Below, piece after piece: positions 1 to 14,007 of a DNA stretch of 64,000 nt. The notes under the pieces were generated by a model. The model was given only the letters and a program-made list of their open reading frames with translations, was not told the origin of the DNA and made no database searches. Position 1 is the first letter of the stretch. Each line of letters opens with the position of its first letter. The DNA is from Henricia sp. BOLD:AAB3569. Taxonomy: Eukaryota; Echinodermata; Asteroidea; Spinulosida; Echinasteridae. The position numbers were made by a program, and so were the translations under genes. The DNA is taken from positions 2,542,001 through 2,606,000 of the forward strand of contig JBBELK010000024.1 in the NCBI GenBank assembly GCA_037783545.1, read 5' to 3'.

Positions 1-2390
1 GAAAAATTTTTATAACAAGGCAGTGTCAATGCGAGTTTCTTATTTTAGGCATACACATGTAAAATTATGAATACAAAGTATATTATACGTAAAGAAGAAT
101 AATAATTTTTCAAGCAATCTTTTTTTACTTTTTTAGTTTTCCACCCACAACTGCCTTATATCTACTACAGTTTACCAAGTAAATCCCATAAGGTACTTGT
201 GCCTCACTGGCGGGTGTCAAATCCCACATCCTTTAGTAAAAGTAGGTTAATACGCACACACAGGAGCACAAAAAGACATGCTTAGCTCATATCATATAAC
301 ATTGCGATTAACCTAGAAATGTAGCCAGCCATATCTTTCACACACAACATGTGCCAGGAAGCTTTAAGGAAATCCAACACTTTTCCAAACAAAAACAGGA
401 AGGCTGTTCGCCCACCTCTAATTATAATGTAGGAACAAAAACTGAAAGAGCGGGCCCAACTTGACTGAAAGGGGTTCAGGGAGACCGATAAATGCACCTC
501 TCTTTGCTTACTCAGCACCTGTGCTCTTGAAACATGGGTGGGTTTGGTTACCCCTGGGGCGATCAAAGAGGGTATTGTCTCCCCACCTGCGAGTCTTCTA
601 AACCGAGGAAGCCAGAAAACCTCCCAAACGTTGGGGGCTTATTAGCTATACAGCACAACCTCGAGTATAAGAGAGTTTAAGGGAAATATGTTTTCTTTGG
701 GCGCTGGTCTTTGGGAAATGTTGAGGGAGATAGTGAAGTGACCAACAAAAGATCTTTTTTTAGGGTAGTCTCAGGAAAGTCTGAGGCACCTTGGTATGGC
801 AGCATTGGTGGTGTCTATAGGGCAAACTTGGCAAAATAAAATCAATTAAATAGAATTACAATGGCAAATGCAACATATATGGGCAGGATATGCGTATGAA
901 ACTGTCTGTGAAGTAGTAATGTCATAGGCTATACTGATACAATGTATGTCCCTGTTGCTACACACTATTTAGCAATTCAATCAAGCAACACCACAGCAAT
1001 AGCAATGCTTTTTCAGTGTTTGAAAAAAAATAGTACCCTTTCAATTCTCAGACTGAAAATAAAACCAATATCCACGATATTTAATTTTTCTTCAAACATC
1101 TTTCACTACATGTACATGTAGATCTCATATAACCATTTGAATACAACCCATGGTATGTATGGTAAAAACCTGGGCGTAGGGTACACTCGCGTATAAAGTG
1201 CACCTTGCACTTTTGGGGAGGGAAAAAGGCAAACATTTATATATTTAGCAAATTCGCAGCAATATTTTGGCAGAATGTGTGTCTGTGCTGATGTGGTCCT
1301 TCCCATACTGTAGTCCAGATTTATGCATTTTCAATAACTTTTCCATCATTTTTCCTTGCATGCCACTAATGAATCTGTTGACTAATTCAGTAATGCCATA
1401 AAGACGAAAACGAGAAAAGCCATTTTTGCAAATACATCAAAATGTCACACTTTGGCTCCCATTTTTATGAAAAGACACACGTAATCACTGATGTAATGCA
1501 ATTCATAAAATGGTATGAAATTTCCACAAAGTGTCCATGAAGATTACGAAGCACGCAAACAAAAGTTGACATGAATATGCAAATAATTCAAATTAGCTGT
1601 ACCGAAAGTCTTACCTCAACAATGATTCCACCGAGACACTCGTTTCCACAGTAATGTAATGTAAAATGCCTTGACAATCTTATTTCAGATGCAAACACCT
1701 GTATATGAGTTGCCGTTATTCAGACCACCCGGCTCTCCACTGACTACCACAAGTCAGAGTCCCAGCTAACTGCCGCTGCACTTAACACTGCGACCCGATG
1801 GCCTTATTCAGCACATTTTGCTTCCATTAACGCCTAAATGCACCCCAACACAATCGGGAGCCCCAGATATACTCCAGCCAGGGGGCAAGTGCAAAATAAA
1901 ATCATGCCCAACAATTTCCTGTGAGTCTGACATTACACGTACGGCTTGAGTGAGGCACGGCCACTTAGTCTCTTCAGGCTAACTACGATGATGCATATGT
2001 TTGAATTCCAAACTTGTTATACATGTGCTGGCCATTTACACTTTATCTGCTACTTGAAAATGCTCCCCAATGGCAAGTATTCAACTGGTACTCATGCACG
2101 TTGCCGCTCTTTGTGTGTGTGTACATGTGTGTCACGTATAAGGCAACTACCGACCATTCAGTAGAACGCAAATGAAGCCACAAGTAGATATACGTGTAGT
2201 ACACATTACACAAGACATACAGTACAGTTGTCACGCATTGTATCTGTTAGACAATCATGTACTTTCTCTTTTAGTTATTTTTTAAAAAGTATTTTTACCG
2301 TTAAGTTTTACACTTTTTTTCTAACACTTTTTGTAACTTGTATTTTATCATTTTTAAAATGCTAAACCCATATTAACTTGTCAGTCTTAA
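1..2390. other. Intergenic, no gene seen
   Basis: AT-rich DNA with only short chance reading frames on both strands and no recognisable protein or repeat ends. Scattered TACATGTA words. Confidence 0.6.
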
Positions 2391-2797
2391 GCCGTGTCTG
2401 CATTGGACTTGTTTTTCAGGAGGTTTTACCGAGACGATGGTAAAAAGAAAAATGGCTACATTTTACTGCTGTCCGCATTTGGACTTTTTGACACAGGAAA
2501 ATTTTACCGAGACCGTGGGAGAGCATGCGCAGTGTCCCTTCGCAGTATGACCGTCACGGCCCGGAAGTACGCTTTCAGAATGCTTTTACCGACTCGCTCT
2601 GTATGCATTGGACTTTTCGTCTCGGGAAAATATCCCTGGTAAATTTTTCTGGGCAGAAGTTGGCCAGGAAAAGTAACCGCTGGACTCAGAAAAGTTACTG
2701 AGAGGAAAACGTCCTAGGCTGTCCGCATTAGACTTAAAATGGGAAAGTATCATCTTGGTAAGTTTTCCCAAAAAAAGTCTAATGCGGACAGGCCTTT
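2391..2797. mobile_element. GCATTGGACTT-family nonautonomous element, copy 1
   Basis: The left end reads TGTCTGCATTGGACTT and the right end is its near reverse complement (AAGTCTAATGCGGACA) followed by GGCCTTTAA. Internal copies of the same word occur near 2,470, 2,601 and 2,718, so the element is built of repeated end-like modules. No coding capacity was seen. Confidence 0.7.
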
Positions 2798-3848
2798 AAA
2801 CCCATAACTTGTAAGTTTTAAAACTGACTGAGCTGAAAGTTACATCCATTCAACTAAAATCAGCCAACTAATCTATCGTCCACCTAGAAACTTCTCATGA
2901 AAAAAAAAAATTTTTGTCATGTGTTATGACATTTTTTCTGAGGTGTAATTTACTAGAAAAGTAGGTGTCACAATTTATAATAAACTAGAATTTCTTTTTT
3001 GTACAATGGTCTTCTAAATGAGACGCCAAAGTACGGCATGGGTTGGAGTGGAAAGGCATTCATTGCAAAACCCCGTTTGGAGCCATTGCCTACGCTGTAC
3101 ATAATTAACAAAAAGTGACCTTCCGTAGTATATTGTTGGTGGCCAAGAACACGTGTCAATATTTTTGTTTGATGGATGAAATTTTACTTTAATGGTATCT
3201 AGAAAAAAGACCACAACAAAGGATAAATTCCCTAATGGAAGCATGCTTTCAAAACAACAAATAATCGTGTAATTGACAAATTAGGTATTACAGCACTTGC
3301 CCATTAGTGGCAAAATTCCAGGGCTGTGGTATACGTGTTTTTATAAAGGATGTGTGCTAGAAATTACAGAAATTACCTAGATGGTGGTGTCTCCATTAAC
3401 ACACATGCATTAGTGTAATGATACACGCATGGCTGGAGAGAATTATTTCAACAAAATGTCATGATCATCCGTGTTACTGCTCAGCTTGCCTCTTAAATTT
3501 TGTCAGTCTGAATGGTGAACAAATAATTTCCATTGTAGCCTTTGCACCACAGAGATACCGATACATCCTGGTCAATACATCAACCATGTACCTTGGCCAA
3601 TTTCATAAAACTGTTTATCAGAATAATTTGCTTCGAGTAAAAGTTTGTTTTTAAAAAAAAGGGTGATTTTTAGTCAAATTGTTGGCCTATGTGATGTGTA
3701 CAATTGAAAGGTGTTCTGCTACTCGAGCTTAGAGCACAAATTGACATACAATTTTGACAGCTGACCCTTCAAAAGTGGAACATCTTTAATAGCAACCACA
3801 CAGACACTTGACACCCTTCTACCCACCACCCATTCCCTTCTCTTATAC

Positions 3849-4058
3849 CAGGGTTGTAGGCGAGTCCATCACAAGTCCACCACAAGTCCCTGGGTCTTAA
3901 TTCAAGTTACAAGCTACCGTATTCAAATGAACTCCAACAAAGGCATTCTTTTGTGCGTGTTCATCCTTTGCTTCTTGTTACTGGACTTTGTGCGGGACTT
4001 GTCACAGACTTGTGATTTTATCGGCTCTGGATTTGTGATGGACTCCACTACAACCCTG
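3849..4058. mobile_element. hAT-like MITE
   Basis: A 210-bp element with ~30-bp terminal inverted repeats starting CAGGGTTGTAG and ending CTACAACCCTG. Flanking octamers (TCTTATAC, CCTCATAT) match at five of eight positions, compatible with a decayed 8-bp target duplication. Confidence 0.65.
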
Positions 4059-4185
4059 CCTCATATCCATTCCTCAAGGGCACATGAACTCAATCACCTT
4101 GCCAGCTGACCAGACTCCAAGATTTGTCCTACGTAATTTCCTTCCTTACTAACAGTCTCTGTGAACGCTGCAGCAGACAATCTGG

Positions 4186-4361
4186 TTGCCACTAACGACA
4201 ACTAACACAACCCTCAAGCTCACCACCCACCACCCCTCCCCTTCATCCTTAAAGGAACATGTCAGTCATCATGGTATCCGAGTTGCCACTAACGACAACT
4301 AACACCCTTCCACCAACCCCTTCACCCTCAAACGAACATGTCAGTCATGGCTACGGTACCT
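4186..4361. repeat. Imperfect tandem duplication
   Basis: Two adjacent units start TTGCCACTAACGACAACTAA and end near GAACATGTCAGTCAT. The first unit is about 98 bp and the second slightly shorter. Function unknown. Confidence 0.6.
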
Positions 4362-5334
4362 AGGGCATATTTGTTTCATCAGAGAGTCACCACGTGAAAA
4401 CAAATGGAACTGCTCTAAACAAGATTCTCAAGTCATGTGAATAATTTGTTTTTACCCAATTCAAATTTTTAAACCAAATTTCACCTGCGACGTTTATCGT
4501 AAATGAATTAACAACTTTAATTTGTCTGAATCGCGTTTTGTCACCGGGAAATGAAAGGACAACATTTACACCAAAATCTTTGCAATATTTAAGTTGCCAT
4601 TTTGGATCTTGTGTTGAGCGAGCTCTTAATCAGGGTCTCTGAGATCGCAGATCTCGATCAGAATCTACAAGAAATAAATTAGCATGCTTCAGATCTGTGC
4701 AGATCTGGATCCGTCTGAAACAAATACACCCCGGTTGCCACCACTGACGCCTATTGTAACACCTCTCTGATCTTATCGCATCAAGCCCAAGACAAGACCA
4801 TTCCTTGACAAGTTGACGACCCAGACACAGCCAGTCGCCTCCAATGGCCACTTAGTCCAGTTTCTGAGGCTAGGAGAGAGGGGTAAAGTGAGTTATGGCG
4901 ACCCAGTACAGGCATGATGCAATTCTAGGTGGGTCAAACTGCCAATAATGCTTTGATTTGCATCACTCAAGAACTACGAGCATCTTGCATCTGGCACAAG
5001 TAGCACAAAGAAATGATTGCAAAATTTCATGTCTGGTCTGCAGCAGAGTTGAGTTTAGCAAAACCCATCTTGGCGGACTGTGAGGTCTAAACCAAAGAGA
5101 GCCATGTAAGTGCCGCAATATAGGTAAGTGGCTAACTTGTGCATGGTAATTGTATGGTCGCCATTTGGGTGTGTCGACTAATGTAAAGCTACCGGTATGT
5201 ACATGTATGCAGCGTGGCCATTTTGGTGCCCCCAAACCAACTGTGTGCTACACTCAATACTCCATGGCAATTACAAAACAGAGCTTTATCCAACTACAGA
5301 ATTTACCATGTTTAACTCCAACCCTTGCTTAAAG

Positions 5335-5485
5335 CACTGTGCTATTGTTGCCACGAAATTCTAACAATTACATGTACTGATGTAGGTACGATTTGGTACG
5401 ATTGTGTACAGAGTATAGACAGTCTCAGGTAATATTACCAAATCGCACCTTTTCGTTGGAAATTCGTGGCAAAAATCGCACAGTG
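5335..5485. mobile_element. Short MITE with 27-bp terminal repeats
   Basis: A 151-bp element. The left end CACTGTGCTATTGTTGCCAC matches the reverse complement of the right end (CACTGTGCGATTTTTGCCAC) and continues into GAAATTC. No confident target duplication, so the superfamily is not assigned. Confidence 0.65.
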
Positions 5486-8400
5486 GGAGGCCCGCTTAAC
5501 ACTGCTTTTCAACTTATTCCCTCGATGTCCGAGTTAATGAGATTGAACTTTAAATTTTCCTCGTGACATTTTTTGCAATAAATTCCTTTTTATACAGAGG
5601 AGTAAATGCTGCAAATATTTTTGGTTTAGTGGTAAAATGTACATTTCAAACTCTGTAGACAGAAAGTTAGCAATGTGATTGGACTTGAAATATTTTTAGT
5701 GAGCCGTTTTAATTTCATTCCCTGATATACCAGTATCTATCTAACCTGTAGAAGTACACTGGTTTCAAAGTCAGTTTACTTGAGCAATACAGCTTTCTTC
5801 AACCCCTCATAAAAATCATGGATGCATACAAATTTAGCCGCCTTTTTTTGTAACGCTCCAAAAGCTTACAGCAAGGTCAATACACGGAGCCATGGCCTGT
5901 ATTTGAACACTGAACAGTATGATTGACATGTCTTGATCTCCACCTTACAGGAGCGGAGCAGCAGAACCCGGTAAATAAACAGCCCCCTAGACATCATCCA
6001 GGTGTGAATTCCTAAATGCCCTCAAAGGAACTTTTAATTGGCAGTTTGCTGAACACAAAAGCTTGTAAACGGCTACATTTCATCATGAATGTATTTTTCT
6101 CCCTTTCTGCCGAGAATTCAACCGAACCTATACACAGCACTCTGCAAACAGTGATTCAAGTGTGAAACGAAACATTTTCCTAGTTTCGGATGCGTGTACC
6201 ACGTCATCAATGACAACACTTCAAAATTGGTATCTTTTACAATACTAATACACTGGTCAAATCTTTAACAGGAGTATGCATTAAATCATACCAGCATCTT
6301 TGTACATGTCCTTCAAAATTCATACAGGTGATGGACAACAAGCAATAAAACTGTGTACATAAACAAATAAAATATATTTTAAAAAACTGATCAAGGACAG
6401 GTTGGTTCACCATCTCTGACATCAATGTGGGATTTTGCAATTTTGCGCAAGAAGGGTTTACATATAGTTTTTGTAAATGTTTGATTTTTTTTCTTTCAAA
6501 CTGGGTTTCATTTTTGCGAACTAATCTACAGTGAAAACATTTGATGATAAACAAAAAATGATACATGTAAAATCAGAGAAATTTGATTTAAAAAACAGTG
6601 TTAACATTAACAGAAATTACAAGCATTTATGTGTCCAACTTGAACAAATGGAGTCCTGTAGTTTTGGCAACATATTAAAATCCACCTGTTTAAATTGCAA
6701 AATGAATTGTTCCTTGAGAATTGCAGAATGTAATTCAGCAATCTGTAGTGTTCAATGCACTTTCACAAATTGTACTCTCAGTAAATATTTGTCTTGCTAC
6801 ACCCAGTCGGCTTGTGAACATATTATGACAAAATGGAATATATAAATGTACATGTGTACTGCCGTGTGAAAAGCACTCGAGTTTTGATGCAGTTTGGAGA
6901 GCAAGTATACCTCAAGGGTCTATCGCATCGTCATGACAACTGGCACAAAATGCCACAGGTAACAAACTGTTTTTTAGAGTTTTCCTGATGGAGTAGAAAA
7001 GTGGGGAAATGGGATTGTAAGTACGAGGAATGAATTCATAAATGCTTATACACTGCTGTTTGCATGGTAATGGAGAGGCAGCTGCATAACAGGGTTCAGT
7101 GTAAAAATGCAATTTCTACAATTATATTTTAAAGGCATTTTGTTTGTACATTTAGATAAACATAAATCGGGCCTCAACATTATGAAAATGAAGAGCAGAT
7201 CATTCTGGCCTTGATTTTGTCCAAAATTATAACTTTAGGTACGTAATTGCTTGTATCTTTTCTTTAAAAGTTCTCAAAAATTTGAGGTTTATTTCATTAC
7301 TATCTTCATACTAGTTTAGGTTTGGATGTTTCAAAAATAGCATTAGGATCTCTGGTGGTGAACGCTAACTCCTGCCCAGAAAACGAGTTCTTTGAAAACG
7401 GCAAACAGGAAACATAAAAATGAGCTTACATGTACATTTCCTTTCCCCTCCCCCCTTTTCAAATCACTAAAATGTGTAAAACAGATGTCTTATCGCTGCT
7501 TTGTGGAGCCGCATGGAGAACTCAAGGTGGCCCACTGATGACCTTCAAAGCCCAGTCAATTATACTGAGATGAACTTAGCTCCGTTTACCTCCAGGCTCT
7601 TTGGCATAAAAATCTTTTCACTTGAGCCAACTCCAGTTTGGTTATTGTCCAAGTTGAAATGTGTTGGGGCAAATGGGGCTACTTGTGAAAGGTCTGAAAA
7701 GAGACCATTGTGGCAATTGCAAAGGCCTGAGTAAGTAGAAAATCGTCTTAAATTTCCTCTGAGTCTCGTTTGGAAAACAGATTGCCGACAGAACTCGAGG
7801 AAGCATATATTGTGCCTCGCAACAAAAGGAAAATTAGGAATGTATTGGAAGGTAAACTGTACTTTTCCTTCAATGGAATAGGAAACTAGGTTCACACAAT
7901 ATTCATGTCGTCATTGTTAGTCAACTCCTTTTAAAAGAATTAAAAATGTGATCGGGTAATAGCTAACTTTCTTTATGTGCAAATGCGAAGTCTGAACAAC
8001 TATTTGAATAAAGCTTAAAAAGCCGATAAAGAAATCATTTATTTGAATGGAGGTGTTTTGATTTATGATTAGCCATTCAACCAGAAACAAGTTAAAGAAC
8101 AAAAAAAGAATTTACCAAACGGTAAACAAAAGAACAGCCATGTTATTTGTTGATGCTGAATTTCTAATCCACCCGGAGGTCATCTCATACTTTATCAGGT
8201 TATCAACCTAACACAGTGAAAAGGGTTTTGAAAAAATAAAATGCCGGTGTGTGAGGCCCACCACATTTCTGAATTTCTGAAGGGATTATTTCTCCCCGAG
8301 GCAAGCTGTAGTAAAAGGTACTAATGGGAGTGCAACTAACAAAAACAGCTGAAAGAGAAAGGGTGTATTTTGGGTTTCGGTTTAAGAGGCGGACTAGAGA

Positions 8401-8521
8401 GACCAGTATGACTGGAGATATGCTGTGCATGCCACTGGGAGAGAACAACAGAATCGTTTTATACCGTAGGACATCAAGACAACAAGGTTATGTGATGAAT
8501 TCTGCCCCTCTCATATACATG
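5486..8521. other. Intergenic, no gene seen
   Basis: No protein motif, splice-consistent exon pair or inverted-repeat element was found. An open frame at 6,531-6,845 is cysteine-rich but has no domain pattern. Confidence 0.55.
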
Positions 8522-8628
8522 TAGATCCCTTGCACGGGCGGCCATGACAGGGGGCAGTCACATTGTCACCGTGTCTGTTTTGAATGTGAAAACCTTCCTC
8601 GTCATGGCTACTGGTGCAAAGGGTCTAT
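8522..8628. mobile_element. GCCATGACAGGGGG-family MITE, copy 1
   Basis: Ends carry CTTGCACGGGCGGCCATGAC and its diverged reverse complement at the right (GTCATGGCTACTGGTGCAAA). A related copy at 32,413-32,563 has longer ends. Confidence 0.6.
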
Positions 8629-10351
8629 TGCCCCTCTCCTCTTACATGTACCGGTATCTCCCCACCCCCAAACTGAAACACTTAATGAAACCGACCAACC
8701 CACATCTGAACATAGCTTTTGTTTCCATCTATGAGCTTTGTTTTCCCCGACAAGAAGTGTTGCCATTCTACCAACCCATGTCCTCAGAGAGAAGACGATA
8801 ATGTCAAATACTCCTTGGGGAAAGGCTCTCATTAGGCATGGTAACTACATCATTACGTGACTGGTCAGGAACTAGCTAGCGCCCAAATCAAATCAACACT
8901 GTCCCTTCGGTGTTTCGTGCCCAGGAACCACGCCATTTATCGGTTTTCTCCACAACAAAATAGATCAGAAGGTTAACAAGGGGAACGGGGAGATGATGTT
9001 GCCACGGAAACGATAACAGTGACAAAGAAAAAAAGAGCTAGCCTAGATCCCGGTAGGAAACACTCGATAGATGGGGAAGTGGGAGACACGTAGCCCTGAT
9101 CAATACTGATCAATTGTTGTCAATATCGGAGACCATGCCGAGTATGCACGCCCAGAACTATTGGCACTAACAAGTGGCAATTACTAACAAACCCACACTG
9201 CAGGTAGAATGTGCAGGGTTTAATTGTTTCGCCTGGGGTTTAACGATTCAGGTGGCAGTTAACCTCATTTCAGCTTTTGGCCCATCTTTCCTTGTTGCTA
9301 AAGATTTTCAGCAGACAAAACAATTGGACTCTTCACCTGCATCCTCTTGTTGCTACTAGGGCACAGCCGCCCCTTGCAAGGCACTTTGAGCCGACAGATA
9401 TAGGTCAGCATTTACTCCGTTATTGTCCTAAGTGACATACTGCGTGACCCTCTTCGGCACTCTTTGTATCAATCAAGGCAAACATCTCTCAAGGGAATAC
9501 CGGCTTGGTCACTCAAGCAAATGGTATTTTCTTATAAAATACCCAAACACATTAGCACCTGAGGATTTGTGTTGCGTTTTACTCGGGTTAACATGCCCCC
9601 ACTGTCAAATGCAACATATTCCTCGAAGAAAAATTGGGCAAAAAGATGCAACTCGGTTAAATTTTCGGGCCTTTATATCTGTAGCACAATCCAAATAACT
9701 ACTTACGTGTAATTTTAGTCGACAATTTCCATGGCTACTGGACACGTTGAGCCAACGGTAGCTCATTAATTCATTATTTCCGCGATTCATTCATGAAATT
9801 CTTGGTCCAGTTGAAACCTGAGCCCAATTAATATCAAAGGGACTTGGATCTTATAACGTGGAGGTGTTTGGCATGGCTGACTATTACTCATGATTTGCCT
9901 CCAGAGGCAAGCTACAAGTGGGAATAGAATACTGGTCATGATGATGATAGGAGAGTGTTGCTCAAACTGTCTGGGGCATCAACGTGTTCCAGATTTCCTC
10001 TTAAAGACAAGAGTGGCACGATCTCACAGTCATGTGAGACGTACAGGAGAACATTTTCAAGTTTGCTTCATGTAATACTCGGCCATAATAAAAGTTTTTC
10101 GCACATACAATTGTACACTGTACAGCTGGTTTAAAGAATCATTTCTGTTCATTGTCACAATGTGAAAAGGGCATTCTTCATTGGAAAGGAAATTATTTTT
10201 AGAGAAAATCATTTTATCAATCATTGTTTTTTTTCAATTAATCATCATGATTACAGAGAAAGTCTTACCAAATATATAAAATGCTCTCGAAGAATGACAT
10301 GCGCCAATATTCTTTATGTAAAGCACCACATTATTTAAATTTTAAAAAAAT
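8629..10351. other. Intergenic, no gene seen
   Basis: Only short unconvincing frames. No repeat element recognised. Confidence 0.55.
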
Positions 10352-11336
10352 ACTAAACGGGGGTCAAAATTAGCACTAGTCCACTAGTTTTAGAAGACCG
10401 GTAGTAGTTTTAGCTGGAGGATTATTAGCTGCACTGTGCTGGTGTACAGTAGTCCGACGGGCTAGTGGGCATGTAGCGATACATCTTAATACTACCTTTC
10501 ATTCAAGAAATAAAAATGTTCCCTGTTGATAATAAACTAGTAATAAAGTTTGGAAGTTCAACATTGTAAAAACAACAATTAGGCAAAAACATAAGGCACT
10601 CAAAGTTTAGTTTCTTGATCTTTTTAAAGTTTCTTTTTAAAGTTTCTTTTTAAAGTTTCTTTTTAAAGTTTCTTTTTAAAGTTTCTTTTTAAAGTTTCTT
10701 TTTAAAGTTTCTTTTTAAAGTTTCTTTTTAAAGTTTCTTTTTAAAGTTTCTTTTTAAAGTTTCTTTTTAAAGTTTCTTTTTAAAGTTTCTTTTTAAAGTT
10801 TCTTTTTAAAGTTTCTTTTTAAAGTTTCTTTTTAAAGTTTCTTTTTAAAGTTTCTTTTTAAAGTTTCTTTTTAAAGTTTCTTTTTAAAGTTTCTTTTCTT
10901 TTTCAAGTTTCTTTTTCAAGTTTCTTTTTAAAGTTTCTTTTCTTTTTAAAGTTTCTTTTTAAAGTTTCTTTGTGTTTTAAGTCATCATTTATTAGTACTG
11001 TAAACTTGAATGAACATGCAAATGGGTCTTTCCACAGTAAAGGGAACACGGACCATATTTTCGAGGAAATACCTTTGTCTGGTCTCAAAATAAAAGAAAT
11101 AAGTTTCAATTGTTCTGAAGAGGCAACTTAGGCCCAAAAAGGGTTAAAAATAGTGTGACATGATGCCTTTCTAAAAACCCCGTGTACAAATTTCCAATAT
11201 ACGCTCGTAACCAGAACGGACACTTGTGTTACATTTTAGGCCATGTGGTGGCATGGACTAGTAACAATTAAGGAGAACTAGAGAAACATTTATCCGACTA
11301 GTCCTGTGGACTACCAACAAATTCAAGTTAATTTCG
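10352..11336. mobile_element. hAT-like element carrying a minisatellite
   Basis: The left end CGGGGGTCAAAATTAGCAC and the right-end reverse complement CAGGGGTCGAAATTAACTT form terminal repeats, and both sides contain ACTAGTCC-type subterminal words. A long 13-bp minisatellite fills the middle. No clear 8-bp target duplication and no transposase reading frame were seen. Confidence 0.55.
10619..10972. repeat. 13-bp minisatellite
   Basis: A tandem array of TTTTTAAAGTTTC with about 21 identical units in a row, then several variants containing TTTTCTTTTTCAAG or a doubled TTTTC. The near-perfect left part suggests recent expansion or homogenisation. Confidence 0.95.
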
Positions 11337-13721
11337 ACCCCTGTAATGACTATTGGAATATAGATACATGTATGTGGCTATATCTTCAGACAAACAGCCA
11401 TTGATTTCTCTCCGGTTTTGAAATGGTACAAACAAGCAAATCCCCCTTTCCCAGATCACTTCAACTGAGTAGGGCATTCCTTGTTTCTTACGGTTCTTAG
11501 GGGACTAACTTGAAACTGAGTAAGCAGCTTCTATTTCCAAATCACTATCTACTCCAGCATTCCCAGTACAGCCGACCTAAAGCCATCTTACTGAAGCAGT
11601 CCACCAGTGATTTCAGATATTGCATGAAAACTACCCAGTGTCGCAAACAGAACTGGCCTGCGGGGACGCCGTCAGATTCTGTTACATTTCCGTCTAAGAC
11701 CACGTTTATTACTAAATGATGATCGCCCTTGGCCATTGTGTTTTTATGGCTAAAGTTACGGCGTACATTTTCAAATATTGTCAGCACAAGGACCAGTGTA
11801 TTATTCCAAGCGGGTTTCATGCATTTTTTAGTGCATTAATTCTGCTGCCTGCATATTTAACACATGTATGTGTACCCTGTAAAATTAACAAACAGCTTTA
11901 TATTATTTTGTTCATGCTTGAGATAAGAACAAATATATCTGAATTCACAAAACGTAAGGTAAATATGGGATTTTTTTCCCCCCAATATACATGTATGTCG
12001 TCTTAAAACTCTGTATACTTTTTAAAATTCAGAAATTCAATTCATCTTTGAAAAACTAGTACATTCTGACTTTTTCATACCGAGGAAAAAATTAAAGCAT
12101 TATTTTCTGATTGTGAGAGAAAGCCAGCGATGTATAGCAAATGAAAAGAAAATAATGGCAAGCAGACAAAAAGGAAAACAAAATAGCCCAGTGAGAGACT
12201 GGCTGGAAATTTGCAACCATGCCCTGAACTCCGTAAGCTCTGAATCAATTAAAACAGCAGCACCACAGGATAAATGTCGTCTAACGTTAAACTGAACACA
12301 GGCCATTTGATACAAAGATCTGAAAGCCAATCTTGATTTGTGGCAATCGGCAAGCAAGCTGGTTTAGCAGGGGCCAGAATGACGGACTGGGTTACTGGTT
12401 GGGGCGGTGGCTGCAGTTCTCACATGTACGTCCATACCTGCATGTATATACCTGCACAATTGGGGTCAAGTGCCCACTTTTTCCCCTTACATTCTGTGAT
12501 ACTTCAGCAGGTGAATATTAAGTATTGCATGCATGCATAATGAAGCACTGGTGCCAGTTATTGCAAATGCAAGCCTAAAAAAAGCTTGACAGACAATATG
12601 AGGTACAAAAGATTGCAGTGAACTGCCTTAGGTAGGCTGACAGACAGCGGATATGAAAGAACGCATCTCACACATAGGAACCATAGTGAGCTCATTGACA
12701 AGAAAATGTTTATTTGTTTGTTAAAGTATACTACATGTACCTTAGCATAATAGCATTAAATGGAAAAATATTGCTTTGGTATAGAAACGAAGTGCAAGAA
12801 GATGGGAAGAAATGCATATTCTGTATTATTCTTGCTTATAATGAATTCTCAAGCACACTGTAGCTTGCACTTTGCGATAGCTTTCCCCAAACAGCTGCGT
12901 AACTAAAATACCGACATGCAATCATCAACTCTGAACAATGAGATGGCTAAACAATAGCCTACGCATCCTGTACTGAGCATGACTAGTACGACACATCTTT
13001 CAACGCCTGAACACACCCATGCAGCATATGGGCTTTGTCCTCTGAGGGGCTCAAGTCAGCTTTTCACTCTCTACTTGTCTATCATCTCCATATTGTTCAG
13101 TACGCACATGCGTTCCCTAATCACACAAAACGTGACTGTGATTCCCCCATCTTGTGTCGTTCTGTCCCTCTTCCGTCACTGAGCCACTGTTCAGACCTAG
13201 GGAAAACCGACCAATAGGAATAAAATATTCTGAATCCCTGTCATCTACACCCAAATGCCTGTGGTAATCAAACATGCACATGTGCTGCGCTGAGCCAGCT
13301 GCCTCGATGGACGGCCGGCCGAGTAATCTCCCCTTCTCCATTAGTCTTGAGTGGCTTCCTCAGAAAAAAGTAGAGAAATTGGCCCGTGATTCATTCGGCA
13401 AACCATCCACTTTTATGAGTACGGCATACATTTACTGTATTACTGGCCCTCCACGGTCCTGTAGACATGCACGCGGGCACTTTGGTGTTTGCATCAGCCC
13501 GCGCATTCGCTGGAGAGTTTCGGCAGAAGTCGTCCAATATGATTTCAGTATCAAGTTTCTACGGACCAGCACTTAAGCTATTGTTTCACAATTTGAGGTC
13601 GACCGATTCAGTATGGCATTTCCTTCAAGACGTTTCCTGAATGATGTACATTTGTGGTCAAGTGGCCTGTATCTCGATGAGCAGGCTACAATGCATATTG
13701 CATAGTTTGGGATCCATTACA
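11337..13721. other. Intergenic, no gene seen
   Basis: Overlapping short frames on both strands near 11,510-12,360 look like chance openings. No known protein family is visible. Confidence 0.55.
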
Positions 13722-13729
13722 ATTCTTAC

Positions 13730-14007
13730 TAGGGATTGGACGTTTAACCGAACGAAACCCGATTTAAAAAAATTAAAAATAGTTTTCAGAAAGTTATTTG
13801 TAATGAGTTCATGAAACTGAAATAAATGTATGTGGGGTCGTAGTAAAATTTTGACAAGATAAAGGTTCAATGATTATTTTGGGGACTAGGGGTATATGTA
13901 CATTGCACATTCAGCTATAAACACCAGCAACAACCTTTAGTGTCGGCCGAACGGTTAACCGTTAATTGCAAACTGGTTTCTGAATTAACCGTAAATTCCC
14001 ATCCCTA
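13730..14007. mobile_element. hAT-like MITE with perfect 8-bp target duplication
   Basis: A 278-bp element with ends TAGGGATTGG and CCCATCCCTA. ATTCTTAC is present on both sides (13,722-13,729 and 14,008-14,015), an exact 8-bp target-site duplication. Both subterminal regions carry GGTTAACCG or TTTAACCGAACG-like words. Non-coding. Confidence 0.85.

Noticed and set aside
6531-6845. 104-codon plus-strand frame, cysteine-rich
   Set aside because: Cysteines follow no known spacing, no splice partners are visible and the region is AT-rich non-coding in character.
10619-10972. Possible CRISPR-like array
   Set aside because: Units are 13 bp, directly adjacent with no spacers, in a eukaryotic context. 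It is a minisatellite.
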